Shown here one piece after another: positions 9,017-18,359 of a stretch of 64,000 nt of DNA. The DNA is from Bin55 sp965116055. Its GTDB lineage: Bacteria > Pseudomonadota > Gammaproteobacteria > Pseudomonadales > Azotimanducaceae. The translations under genes and the position numbers were made by a program. Position 1 is the first letter of the stretch. Each line of letters opens with the position of its first letter. The notes below the pieces were generated by a model. The model was not told the DNA's origin. It did no database searches and saw nothing but the letters and a program-made list of their open reading frames with translations. The stretch lies in NCBI GenBank assembly GCA_965116055.1, contig OZ220466.1, forward strand, positions 248,001 through 312,000, in the 5' to 3' direction.

Positions 9017-9838
9017 CTAGTTCTCGTAATCCTTTGAGTGCAGTGCCCGGTGCGATCGACGCAGGGCATCTCGCTGACACGCCAACTCCGCTTCGCCAAA
9101 GTCTATGACTGGTTTAGGTAATAGATCGAAATTGCCGTAGTCATCTTCACCGCGCACAAGCACAGCTGTGTCGCGCAGCTTGGTCTGCGTGACATGGGTC
9201 GCGCAATAACGCAACACCATACCAATTCGTCGATCTTCTGTCTCGTTAGGGGTAGAGCCGTGAATGAGACGTACATGGTGTAAGGACATTTCACCAGCCT
9301 GCAACGGTGCAAGAACGACGCTCTCTTCATCAATCTCGCCGTCAATAACCTGACCGCGTGATAGTAAATTGTCATCGTCGAACGTATCTTCGTGTTCGCG
9401 TACAGCCTCCCTATGACTGCCTGGAACGAACTTCATCGGCCCCGTGGCTTCTGATGCATCGGACAACGCCACCCATGCAGTCACGACATCATGCGGTTCC
9501 AAGCCCCAATATGTTGCATCCTGATGGTAGCTCACGAACTTTCGTTCGCACGGCTCCTTGATGAACCAATTAAGCGACCACAGCAAGAGGTTTGGACCCA
9601 GCACATCCGACACGGGTTCCACGATCCGCGGATCGCGCACGATATCCCATGCCCAATTCGAGATCAGATGCATGTCCGTAATATGCCGTTTAGCTTGTTC
9701 TGGGCCAAAGCGTTCTTCCACAGCTTCAAGCTGCCTACGGAATAACGCCGCCTCCTGTGCGTCAAAGGTGCGAATTGGCGAATAAAAGCCGTTCTCGTGA
9801 AATGCCTTGATCGCGCTTGCGCTGAGATGGGTACTCAC
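9017..9838 (-). CDS. Phytanoyl-CoA dioxygenase (PhyH) family protein
   Basis: A 273-residue Fe(II)/2-oxoglutarate-dependent oxygenase. The metal triad is visible as His105 and Asp107 in SYHQDATYW and His193 in RLIHGSTPN, with a 2-oxoglutarate-binding arginine nearby (RRIGMVLRY). PKFVPGSH-like MKFVPGSHREAV is also typical. The substrate is unknown; bacterial members hydroxylate many small molecules. It lies 72 bases downstream of an SDR reductase on the same strand, so the two probably act in one pathway, perhaps degradation or tailoring of an organic compound. A C17 tract lies upstream of the pair. Confidence 0.85.
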   Translation of the reverse strand: MSTHLSASAIKAFHENGFYSPIRTFDAQEAALFRRQLEAVEERFGPEQAKRHITDMHLISNWAWDIVRDPRIVEPVSDVLGPNLLLWSLNWFIKEPCERKFVSYHQDATYWGLEPHDVVTAWVALSDASEATGPMKFVPGSHREAVREHEDTFDDDNLLSRGQVIDGEIDEESVVLAPLQAGEMSLHHVRLIHGSTPNETEDRRIGMVLRYCATHVTQTKLRDTAVLVRGEDDYGNFDLLPKPVIDFGEAELACQRDALRRSHRALHSKDYEN

Positions 9839-9910
9839 AACCGCCCGTTGACATCGCTAATGACACCGCCGCGGGTGAAATCCACTTCCGTTCCCGGTTT
9901 CTTCTACCAC

Positions 9911-10984
9911 CTAAATGCGATGGCTAAATCCTTCTCGTAAGACTGGCTTGACCTTAGCTACGCTTAGAAGAGATTCCACGCAATCTCTCAACGATACTTC
10001 AAACGGTCGAAACTCAACACCCGTCACCGATTTAATGCGATCGTTACGTAGGTCGCATTTCGCCCAGATCGACCGAAACTCCTCCTCGCGGGCTTTATGC
10101 CGATCTGGATGGTTGTCCGTGACTTCTGGGGTTGCATGACCAAGTTCCGGCAGTAGTTCGTCGATCGCCGCGCATATTTCCTCAACTTTGGGCGTATCCG
10201 TTGACCAGGCGATATAGCGCTCACCATTACGAACGAACACGCTTTCGAGCAGGCCAATATGGCATAGGGCATCGTCGCGCACATCCACCGTCATCCAGGG
10301 ACGGTACACGCCATTCTGAAAATACTCACCCGTTAACATCATTTCGATGTTGTGTTGCCAAGGCCCCATGTCCTTTTGATGTGGCGATTGGATTGGGCCG
10401 ACATTGTCCGCTGGACAGACCGTAATAGCATCCCACTCGCCGTTCGCTTCAGCGGCGTCGGAAAACGTGCGTTGAGCCAACACTTTGCCCATGGAATAAC
10501 CTTGGCGATTGGCTGTGCGACGTGGGTTAAGCTCGTCTGGATAACGGTCTTCATACAGCGTCGGTCGCCGCTCAAGCTCATTCAAATCCATTTCGGAAAT
10601 CACTGCAGCAATGCTGGACGTAACTAATACACGGCCAACGGTACGAGATTTGTTGACGCTTTCGATGATGTGGTCGCATACCATCTTTACGTATTCTTGG
10701 TCGTTGTAATTACTTACGTGAGATACGTGCGCTACGCCATGACAACCTTGGAAAATATCGTCGAACACACCTGGCTCATCCAAGTTCGCCGAGTGCAATG
10801 TCAAACGACCTGATGCATAACCAGGCATGTGACGCAGGAATGCGCAGCGATTCTCGTCACTGGCGTCCCGAACACATGCACGCACGCGATATCCTTTATC
10901 AAGCAACAGACGCACAACCCAACTACCAATAAATCCAGCTGATCCTGTGACCGCAACCGTACCGCCTTTTGGAATGGCAGGCAT
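9911..10984 (-). CDS. Extended SDR family NAD(P)-dependent reductase/epimerase
   Basis: This 357-residue protein has the nucleotide-binding motif VTGSAGFIGSWVV at residues 12-24 and the catalytic YSMGK (YxxxK) near residue 163. LVTSSIAAV supplies the active-site serine strand. The layout and the phrase VRACVRDASDENRCAFL resemble dihydroflavonol-4-reductase/cinnamoyl-CoA-reductase-like enzymes, which reduce ketones or aldehydes. Substrate is unknown. It is the first gene of a likely two-gene operon with the PhyH oxygenase. Confidence 0.8.
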   Translation of the reverse strand: MPAIPKGGTVAVTGSAGFIGSWVVRLLLDKGYRVRACVRDASDENRCAFLRHMPGYASGRLTLHSANLDEPGVFDDIFQGCHGVAHVSHVSNYNDQEYVKMVCDHIIESVNKSRTVGRVLVTSSIAAVISEMDLNELERRPTLYEDRYPDELNPRRTANRQGYSMGKVLAQRTFSDAAEANGEWDAITVCPADNVGPIQSPHQKDMGPWQHNIEMMLTGEYFQNGVYRPWMTVDVRDDALCHIGLLESVFVRNGERYIAWSTDTPKVEEICAAIDELLPELGHATPEVTDNHPDRHKAREEEFRSIWAKCDLRNDRIKSVTGVEFRPFEVSLRDCVESLLSVAKVKPVLREGFSHRI

Positions 10985-11498
10985 AGCAACTCTCCTTCTA
11001 CTTTAACGCAAATGCGGTGCCAATAGTATCCACGACTATCAAATTGAAAGTACCGCGGCACCTCATTGTCCACGATAGAACGTGTGATCGCCGCTCAACA
11101 CCACGCAACGATGAAGAGTTTGATGGTGTGTATTCGGTCCCCCCCCCCCCCCCCCGTCGTTTATGCGCTACAAAAGAAACTAAGTTCCAATCAAAACTGG
11201 CATAATTGTCCTTCTCTCGTAACCACAGGAAGTTGCACCCGATGATGCGACCTGTGATGGTAAAAGAATCGGCCATTGATATGCCAGTGTAGAAATGGTG
11301 AAGTTACTGGAACGAGCGTATTAACCGGCAGAAGCGGCAGCGCACCTAGTTAAGCGCATAGCCGAAACGAAAGTGATAGTGAATTGGGACCCGTACGACG
11401 GATATTGTCCTCGTTTGTTCAGTGTGGTGAGATGGTGGCAACGAACTTATTTATTCTCTTATTACGACCTTTACACAACTCACATACGAGACGCGTAG
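10985..11498. other. Gap between the SDR gene and cas2, holding a C17 tract
   Basis: No gene is convincing here. Short open frames exist on both strands through the C-tract, encoding PPPPP or GGGGG, but neither has a family-like sequence or a Shine-Dalgarno site. The stretch marks the border between the metabolic pair and the CRISPR locus. Around 11290-11400 there is coding-like but broken sequence that I cannot identify. Confidence 0.4.
11139..11155. repeat. Poly-C tract, 17 C (G17 on the minus strand)
   Basis: Seventeen consecutive C, read directly. It lies about 155 bases upstream of the SDR start on the minus strand. Tracts this long are prone to slippage in replication. Confidence 0.9.
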
Positions 11499-11858
11499 AT
11501 GGTTAACTCAAGGCAATCAAAGCGATCATGGCCATGGGGGTGGAAGACAGTGTGGGTCATATGTATGTTCGATCTGCCAACAAAAACTAAAGAGGCCAGG
11601 CACGACTATAGCAGGTTTCGAAAGTACCTCCTACGGGACGGTTTTACGATGATGCAGTACTCGGTGTATGCGAGGCACTGTAGTTCTTCAGAGAATGCCG
11701 AAGGGCACATCAAAAAAATGGCTCTCGTTGTACCAAATGAAGGAGAAATACGATTTCTTGTTGTCACCGACAATCAATACGGTCGAATTGTCACGATTTT
11801 GGGTAAAAAAAGAGTCAAATCTCATGAGCCAGCTCCAGCCCAGTTACAACTTTTCTAA
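11499..11858 (+). CDS. cas2: CRISPR-associated endonuclease Cas2 (type II-C)
   Basis: Cas2 is the structural partner of Cas1 in the spacer-integration complex. The 119 residues fold as a ferredoxin-like domain: VWVICMFDLPT at about residues 19-29 carries the conserved aspartate at the end of strand 1. It is followed by FRKYLLRDGFTMMQYSVYAR and the strand EIRFLVVTDNQY. The gene lies on the opposite strand to cas1 and cas9 and on the far side of the array. This differs from the usual cas9-cas1-cas2-array order. The stop is 49 bases from the first repeat. Confidence 0.92.
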   Translation: MVNSRQSKRSWPWGWKTVWVICMFDLPTKTKEARHDYSRFRKYLLRDGFTMMQYSVYARHCSSSENAEGHIKKMALVVPNEGEIRFLVVTDNQYGRIVTILGKKRVKSHEPAPAQLQLF

Positions 11859-11873
11859 GCCGGAGCGAGCTCA

Positions 11874-11910
11874 AATACCCAAGAAATCAACGAGTTATTT
11901 CTTGGGTATT
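11874..11910. terminator. 14-bp perfect hairpin at the cas2/array border
   Basis: Arms AATACCCAAGAAAT (11874-11887) and ATTTCTTGGGTATT (11897-11910) are perfect inverted repeats around a 9-base loop. The right arm includes the first three bases of the outermost CRISPR repeat. It could end both cas2 transcription and array transcription coming from the right. There is no strong T-tract on either side, so a role in marking the array end is also possible. Confidence 0.55.
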
Positions 11911-13657
11911 GTATGTAATTGAGAAACGACCGCAGTCCGCAGCGTCGCTGCCCGATCGCCGGCATTGGCTGTGATTGTATGTAATTGAGAAACGACCGCA
12001 GTCCGCAGCCTGGGAATGCAGTGCGAATTCGACGAACGTATTGTATGTAATTGAGAAACGACCGCAGTCCGCAGCACCCTCTTTAATATAGTCATCAGCG
12101 TCGTAATTGTATGTAATTGAGAAACGACCGCAGTCCGCAGCGCATAGCGTCAGCCCATACTGCGTTACTCTATTGTATGTAATTGAGAAACGACCGCAGT
12201 CCGCAGCAAGTAAAAATAGCAAGCTTTTACTATATATATTGTATGTAATTGAGAAACGACCGCAGTCCGCAGCCTGGCGCACCGAGAGTGTATTGGCTCA
12301 CTGATTGTATGTAATTGAGAAACGACCGCAGTCCGCAGCTGCTGGTACCGTCATAATCAGATTGGTAAAATTGTATGTAATTGAGAAACGACCGCAGTCC
12401 GCAGCCGCCAATCTCAACTATATCTTCGTGCTGAAATTGTATGTAATTGAGAAACGACCGCAGTCCGCAGCGCGATCGACCAGGTCCACGTCATACGTGG
12501 CATTGTATGTAATTGAGAAACGACCGCAGTCCGCAGCGTAGTCACGTAGGTACAGCTGCGTATCGCAATTGTATGTAATTGAGAAACGACCGCAGTCCGC
12601 AGCCAGATATGGGAACGGATAGGCGACCCGCAGATTGTATGTAATTGAGAAACGACCGCAGTCCGCAGCTAGCAGATGTCGACGCCTCAAACACGTACCA
12701 ATTGTATGTAATTGAGAAACGACCGCAGTCCGCAGCGCTGGCGAGGCGGTATTGACGCCCCAACAAATTGTATGTAATTGAGAAACGACCGCAGTCCGCA
12801 GCCTTTGTGCAGTCGTTCGGACGGGTATTTCTATTGTATGTAATTGAGAAACGACCGCAGTCCGCAGCCTGAATCGGTCGAAGATGCCGCCGGCGACTAT
12901 TGTATGTAATTGAGAAACGACCGCAGTCCGCAGCGCGGAATCCATCAATGCGTTCGCGGCGCCGATTGTATGTAATTGAGAAACGACCGCAGTCCGCAGC
13001 CTTTGTGCAGTCGTTCGGACGGGTATTTCTATTGTATGTAATTGAGAAACGACCGCAGTCCGCAGCCTTTGTGCAGTCGTTCGGACGGGTATTTCTATTG
13101 TATGTAATTGAGAAACGACCGCAGTCCGCAGCGATGTACTCCCGATCAACCAGCGTCAAGCATTGTATGTAATTGAGAAACGACCGCAGTCCGCAGCCTG
13201 GCCCGCCAGGTATAGGTATACCTTGCAATTGTATGTAATTGAGAAACGACCGCAGTCCGCAGCGATGTACTCCCGATCAACCAGCGTCAAGCATTGTATG
13301 TAATTGAGAAACGACCGCAGTCCGCAGCCCTTGCGGTCCGGCTATCGCTTGGCCAGGCATTGTATGTAATTGAGAAACGACCGCAGTCCGCAGCGCGCGC
13401 TTCCGGCGATTCTCGCCGATACCATTGTATGTAATTGAGAAACGACCGCAGTCCGCAGCCCGAGCGGGCAGTTAGCGAGCGAACCGCTTATTGTATGTAA
13501 TTGAGAAACGACCGCAGTCCGCAGCATGACACACGCCCGAGATATCCTCCGGGGTATTGTATGTAATTGAGAAACGACCGCAGTCCGCAGCATTTGTCTC
13601 CGTCTTGCAAAGCGTACCTACATTGTATGTAATTGAGAAACGACCGCAGTCCGCAGC
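11908..13657 (-). CRISPR. Type II-C CRISPR array, 27 repeats and 26 spacers
   Basis: There are 27 identical 36-base repeats, the first at 11908-11943 and the last at 13622-13657. On the plus strand each begins ATTGTATGTAATTGAGAA and ends CCGCAGTCCGCAGC. Read on the minus strand they begin GCTGCGGACTGCGG and end ACATACAAT, as in other type II-C repeats. The tracrRNA anti-repeat also requires crRNA from the minus strand. Spacers are 30 bases, except one of 31 (12670-12700) and three of 29. One spacer occurs three times (12803, 13001, 13067) and another twice (13133, 13264), leaving 23 unique. No degenerate repeat was seen. Each repeat ends in TACAAT on the transcribed strand, a possible -10 element, but a matching -35 is weak. 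Open frames through the array are repeat artefacts. Confidence 0.98.
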
Positions 13658-13658
13658 T

Positions 13659-14666
13659 TTAATATACTTCTTTTTTAATATTAGGAAGCTCCTTTCTTGT
13701 CCTTTCATGGCGTTCTACTCTCAAAGGCTCCCCAATTTTTACAGTATCAGTCACGACTCTGGATGGAAAAATTAATTCGCACTCTTTGTTCTCGAAACTC
13801 CTTTTTAAAGAACTAGATGAAATAGCAACCGCCAAACTAAGCGGTCGTGAGTAAGAACCAATGCGCACTGTGTCGCTTACTAAGGATAGAAGTGCCGCTC
13901 TAACCTCCTTATTATTTAAAGTAAGATCTTTTATATTACCATACCAACCACCTGCAATCAATTTAATTCTGCGATCTACAAAGGGCCTGAATGGCTCCAT
14001 GATATCGTCCGCCAAGCAAAACGCATTTGAACGATTATGATGATGAAGACCTACTGAAGAGAGTAATCCTGAGGCAACCAGTGAACGAGCAACCATCCCA
14101 CGTAAAACGGCATAGCCATAATTCAGTAACGCATTGATCCCATCACTGTCCCGGTCCCGACGGAAATGTATACCAAATAACTTTCGCCAATATCTTCTAG
14201 CTGCTTGCGCTTCAACATTGGTTGTATCACCCGACAATACTCTTTTAGCCAATGCGCCAATGCCTGAATCAGTATCCGTAAATTCAAATAAAACATGACC
14301 CTGTGCACGAATTTTAGCCCTTACAATCTCCCGCCAAAGGTTCTTTTTAGCAGGGGTTGTAGCCTCCAACTGCGTCTTCTGAACTGCAACTAGCGAAGAG
14401 TGAGCTTTAATTGGTAACGTAATTCCTACAGGAAGATGAGTACGGTCGCATGTGAGTATGCACACACCCGAACCAGATAATTTAGCAAGAACCGGCTGAG
14501 TAATACTACACTGCTGCTCGTCAAGAATTACTACCCCAATTTCTGCGATTGGAATACTGGTCAATGGTTTATTCGGCCGGTCGACTACAAGTTGGTCGTA
14601 ACGTACAGACAATCGTGTTCCTGCTGTCGAAAATTCCAGCGTTCTCTTTAGGTGTGCTAACGGCAT
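13659..14666 (-). CDS. cas1: CRISPR-associated endonuclease Cas1 (type II-C)
   Basis: Cas1 is the integrase that inserts new spacers. The 335-residue protein has the catalytic metal ligands Glu152 (NVEAQAARRYW), His208-210 (VGLHHHNRSN) and Asp221/Glu224 (LADDIMEPFRPFVDRR). The start ATG overlaps the cas9 stop (TGATG read on the minus strand), so translation is coupled. Type II Cas1 is usually near 300 residues. Here a basic tail of about 35 residues (from about residue 300, with many R, K and E) runs almost to the array. The stop codon is 1 base from the nearest repeat. Confidence 0.96.
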   Translation of the reverse strand: MPLAHLKRTLEFSTAGTRLSVRYDQLVVDRPNKPLTSIPIAEIGVVILDEQQCSITQPVLAKLSGSGVCILTCDRTHLPVGITLPIKAHSSLVAVQKTQLEATTPAKKNLWREIVRAKIRAQGHVLFEFTDTDSGIGALAKRVLSGDTTNVEAQAARRYWRKLFGIHFRRDRDSDGINALLNYGYAVLRGMVARSLVASGLLSSVGLHHHNRSNAFCLADDIMEPFRPFVDRRIKLIAGGWYGNIKDLTLNNKEVRAALLSLVSDTVRIGSYSRPLSLAVAISSSSLKRSFENKECELIFPSRVVTDTVKIGEPLRVERHERTRKELPNIKKEVY

Positions 14667-17600
14667 CAGGAGTTTGATCCTCTTATTATTCCTATAGGAT
14701 CAACTCCAATTTTACGAAAGCCAAACTTTTCATCTAGAGATTTAACAAATGGCCTATACTGATTCCCCTTAGCATCATAGTGCTTTTCAAGTCCAATTCG
14801 GCCGATCGCCACAAGTGTCTTGACAATCCATATTCCTTTCTTCTCTCCGCCTAATATCTCTATTGAGTCATTCCGTGATAGAGAAAAAAGAAACTGCAAG
14901 TTTGACTTATCTTTATCAATTATCGGCTGCCGCTTTTTTATTCTGCCCGCCACCTCGAACAATGTGACCACGTCAATTTCGATTTTCCCAATGGCGTTTC
15001 TATAAACTGCCATATGATGATTGCTTCCTGCTTTGACGAAACCCGTAGTCATAGGTAATACGGACTCGGCAATGTCCTTCAATAATCGTACCTTTCTTAT
15101 CTTCCGTTTGCTCTTTCCAAGCGTCAGTTTATGTCTTTCTTCCCCAGTCGCGCGTGAATACAATTGCCTTATATGATTATCTCTAATACTTTCCCTATCT
15201 GTTTTACTTAGTGAGTCGATATTCTTTCGGACAACATATTGTTTAATAACTTTATTCTTTTCTTTTATACTTTCTTTTCCGGTAAATCCAAAAATTGTCT
15301 CCTCGTGAAGCGCTCCAGATACTTTACTGGTTACCTTATGCGACACTACCAACTTCTCGATATGCTTTTCCAACTCTTGTCGAACGCCACTCCATGGAGG
15401 ATTCAATTTCTTCTTCTTCGACTGATGATGGTCTATTGTATAGTAATCCTTTAATATCGCTTGGATGCGATCTGGGTGAATACACGCTACAACAAAGGCA
15501 TCAACAGCATGGTGCCTATGGTCATTTCTGGTTTTATGATCCGTACCATCTAGTATTGAGTTCAGCCCCCACAAACGACGCAATCTCGCGGTTGCCCGAC
15601 CGCTCACTCCGTATACCCTCTTATTCTTTTCCAACGGTGGGTACAGACGTGATAAATTCTCAATGGCCTCTCTAGAAGCATAGCTAGTATCAACCAGTTG
15701 ACGGTTCACAAAATCATCATCGGGGATTTCCTTTTGCTTCAGTCGCTTAATCTTGGAATACGGCATTCCACCGAAATCGTCATCATCTTTCTTCAATAGC
15801 TTGTCTACTCTTCGTTTAAAATGAGACCACTTACTCTCTTCATCTCCATAAAACTCATATGGTGTTCGATTCCCCTTCTCTCGGTTTGCTGAGTTTAGGC
15901 ATAAAGTCTTATTAGCCAAGCTGTCTTCTGGCCACCGGGAACGCGGCCAAATATGTTCAATATCAAATAAGGGATTTGATCCAAAAAGTTCATTAAATGC
16001 TATTGACTCGCCGGTGTAGGGACACCGACACCGACACTCTTTCCATAATATCCACTTCTCAACTGCTTTTGGGGTCGGATTGACGTTTTTCTCTCTTAAA
16101 TCTTCTTTAGCTTTCTCTTTAATTTTCGCGTTCCTATCATTACTTTTCTTTATTTCAAGCCTTTTCTTCTTGGAATTTCGTAAATCCCTCGCCAACTCTA
16201 TTCGGATTATGTCGGGCCTACCATATTCCCTCAGCAAATTATTTACCACTTTTCTCAGCTCATTCTGACACCGAACGACCGTTGGATTTCGGATGGATTT
16301 CAATCGTTCTCGTTCAATCTCGATTCTCGGAGAAGGTAGCTGTTTCATAGACCCTGAGTGCACTGTTGCCCTATTTGGGAATGCTGCTTGTCTCCAGTCC
16401 GAATGGTGTGGTGAATTCTCCAATGCACCCATTTGATGACCTTCTTCCAGTTTTGCAATAAATTTCCTCATGACCGGAATTGAAAATGGCTCCCAACCAT
16501 TTTTAAATTCAAGTTTAGAAAGACATTGGGCTTCTTGTTGGCCTATGCTATATTTTTTAATCAACTTTTGAACTAGTAATTTACGATTTTTATTCCGGGT
16601 CTCTTTACGCAGGATTACAACTCGTTGTTTATTAATATCCTCATAGTCACATTCGAACAGCTCTTGGTGAATTTCCATTCGGATTTTATCCCGGCTATGG
16701 TGTTCATTCCATGTTTTTCCAAAAATTTTCCGTAAATTTTTTTCTATCGGATTACCTGGTAACTTTCGTAATCCGCCTCGTTCTAGATTAAACTCTAATT
16801 CATCAATATCAATTTCCTCATTAAAAGGAGCTAATACTTTACGGACGGCTTTCCATGTTAAATGATCTTTACCGGAAGCTGCCTCTATAAGCGCAGAACG
16901 TTCCTCCTTGTTAAGATGTTCATCGTTACCCACAATTGTTATGTTGTTGATGTTTTCCAACATCTTCTTTTGATGCGCTAGCCAACTATCGCTAGGACAC
17001 AACAATTGAGAATTAGTAGGCTCGTATTTACACTTACTGAGGGTGTTTCTACGCCAGAAAACTGGCTTTTGATCGAATATGATGGTTTTTACTTGGTCCG
17101 CTAGATCAACGAGATTTAATTCCTCTCGGGAATAGAAAGAGGCTTGTTTCCCTATGAGCCTGTCAAATTCTTTTTTCACAACCTCACGGGTTGCTTGCAC
17201 ATTGCGTTTTCGTTCATTAGGATCTTTATTTGAAAGCAGTTCGCCTAATGTCTGACCGGTTCTTTCAAGCTTTTTTACTACGTTGTCCCGGCTTTTCAAG
17301 GTGGATTTCTCCTCCTTTTCCGTCGGGTCTTCATCTATTTCACATTCCCGTCCTTGGAAATGACGCCGTTTCGATAAGTGATATAGTGCTCTTCCAATTT
17401 CGTACTTTTCAAGTTTGGTACTTAATCCCTTTACACGTAATTCATACGGATCTTTTTTCATGACCTCATCCCATTCTGTACTTCCGTATGCAGGCAGAAG
17501 CTTGTGCAGTGCAAGCAGCTCGTTGAGGTCCCTTCGGCGTTGTTTTCGGCGACGCACTTGCCTTCGAATCAGTCGCTTCGTTCTTCTCTGATGATTAAGA

Positions 17601-17752
17601 GGAACTTCTGTTTTACCCTCTCGCGTCTCAGGGAATATGCGAACGCCGGTTCGGATGATATTACCGCTATGTGTATCGTGATCATAGTCAATTAGTGCGA
17701 ATCCAATAGACGCAGTACCAATATCTAATCCGAGAATTCTTTCAGCAGGCAT
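14666..17752 (-). CDS. cas9: Compact type II-C Cas9 RNA-guided nuclease
   Basis: Cas9 cuts DNA matching a crRNA spacer, using a crRNA:tracrRNA duplex. The 1028-residue size is typical of II-C enzymes such as those of Neisseria and Campylobacter. All active-site parts are present. RuvC-I ILGLDIGTASIGFALID has Asp10. The arginine-rich bridge helix is at about 55-76. RuvC-II IIRIELARDL has Glu519. The HNH domain has His600 (FDIEHIWPRSR), Asn614 and Asn623. RuvC-III RHHAVDAFVV has His748 and Asp751. A cysteine cluster, ECRCRCPYTG (573-577), precedes the HNH. The C-terminal 200 residues should form the PAM-interacting domain. Upstream AGGAGGT lies about 11 bases before the ATG. Lower GC than the housekeeping genes suggests acquisition. 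Confidence 0.97.
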   Translation of the reverse strand: MPAERILGLDIGTASIGFALIDYDHDTHSGNIIRTGVRIFPETREGKTEVPLNHQRRTKRLIRRQVRRRKQRRRDLNELLALHKLLPAYGSTEWDEVMKKDPYELRVKGLSTKLEKYEIGRALYHLSKRRHFQGRECEIDEDPTEKEEKSTLKSRDNVVKKLERTGQTLGELLSNKDPNERKRNVQATREVVKKEFDRLIGKQASFYSREELNLVDLADQVKTIIFDQKPVFWRRNTLSKCKYEPTNSQLLCPSDSWLAHQKKMLENINNITIVGNDEHLNKEERSALIEAASGKDHLTWKAVRKVLAPFNEEIDIDELEFNLERGGLRKLPGNPIEKNLRKIFGKTWNEHHSRDKIRMEIHQELFECDYEDINKQRVVILRKETRNKNRKLLVQKLIKKYSIGQQEAQCLSKLEFKNGWEPFSIPVMRKFIAKLEEGHQMGALENSPHHSDWRQAAFPNRATVHSGSMKQLPSPRIEIERERLKSIRNPTVVRCQNELRKVVNNLLREYGRPDIIRIELARDLRNSKKKRLEIKKSNDRNAKIKEKAKEDLREKNVNPTPKAVEKWILWKECRCRCPYTGESIAFNELFGSNPLFDIEHIWPRSRWPEDSLANKTLCLNSANREKGNRTPYEFYGDEESKWSHFKRRVDKLLKKDDDDFGGMPYSKIKRLKQKEIPDDDFVNRQLVDTSYASREAIENLSRLYPPLEKNKRVYGVSGRATARLRRLWGLNSILDGTDHKTRNDHRHHAVDAFVVACIHPDRIQAILKDYYTIDHHQSKKKKLNPPWSGVRQELEKHIEKLVVSHKVTSKVSGALHEETIFGFTGKESIKEKNKVIKQYVVRKNIDSLSKTDRESIRDNHIRQLYSRATGEERHKLTLGKSKRKIRKVRLLKDIAESVLPMTTGFVKAGSNHHMAVYRNAIGKIEIDVVTLFEVAGRIKKRQPIIDKDKSNLQFLFSLSRNDSIEILGGEKKGIWIVKTLVAIGRIGLEKHYDAKGNQYRPFVKSLDEKFGFRKIGVDPIGIIRGSNS

Positions 17753-18325
17753 GATTTGAAATTACCTCCTAGGTTGTTTACTAGCCAGGGTATGCATGAG
17801 TAGCACGGTATTGAAGATTTTGTGCGAATGCGAGACAATCTTATGACGTAGAGCTTAGATCCCCAGCGTATCCTTTGCGTATTGACAGTATATTGTAACT
17901 TCAACTCACTATCGTCACGATAGGCATCACGCACACGTAAGTTTCGTTGCGCCCTGGCACAGCGTCAGCACTCACCCGTACACTCTCAAGCGCCTAACAG
18001 ATCCTTATAGACGCGGCTTCAAAGCGCCAAGTCTCTCTTGGGGCTACCACATAAGCGGAGTTAGTTTAACGTTCATACAGGATACCGTAACTCGATTCAA
18101 TTGGTCTGCCACGTGGTGTTCATCTACTGACTCCATTCTAAATTTGCTTCACCTCATAAGGTGCCGGATAAACATTCTTAGGAGTATTCTGAATTTTCTG
18201 TGAGGGAGAAGATAAGCGCAACACAAGGAGGTTGTCTTCGATCTTAGCGGATAGCGCAATCCATCTTAGTAAATCAAATCGTGACGGCTGGGCGCCTAAC
18301 ACCGCCGCACCTATTCATGCGTGGC
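17753..18325. other. Gap between cas9 and tracrRNA
   Basis: I see no gene. The 30 bases next to cas9 hold its Shine-Dalgarno site. On the plus strand TTGACA occurs near 17880, but without a good -10. The cas9 promoter must lie here on the minus strand, though no consensus match stands out. Confidence 0.4.
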
Positions 18326-18353
18326 TTGACAAGCTATCTCGTTTAACTATTAT
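18326..18353 (+). promoter_or_regulatory. Predicted tracrRNA promoter
   Basis: TTGACA (18326-18331) and TATTAT (18348-18353) are 16 bases apart, a near-consensus sigma-70 promoter. Initiation about 7 bases on would be at 18360, exactly the first base of the anti-repeat. Confidence 0.8.
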
Positions 18354-18359
18354 TTACCC

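Noticed and set aside
10998..11276. 92-residue minus-strand frame through the C17 tract
   Set aside because: Glycine run is the homopolymer; the rest is not protein-like, and its frame depends on the tract length.
11908..13657. Strong promoters within each CRISPR repeat, as in Neisseria
   Set aside because: TACAAT is present at the repeat end, but without TGn extension or a -35, so I do not call it.
11887..13708. Long open frames across the CRISPR array, with repeating YVIEKRPQSAA-like peptides
   Set aside because: The frames are just the repeats translated; the 66-base period is a multiple of three.
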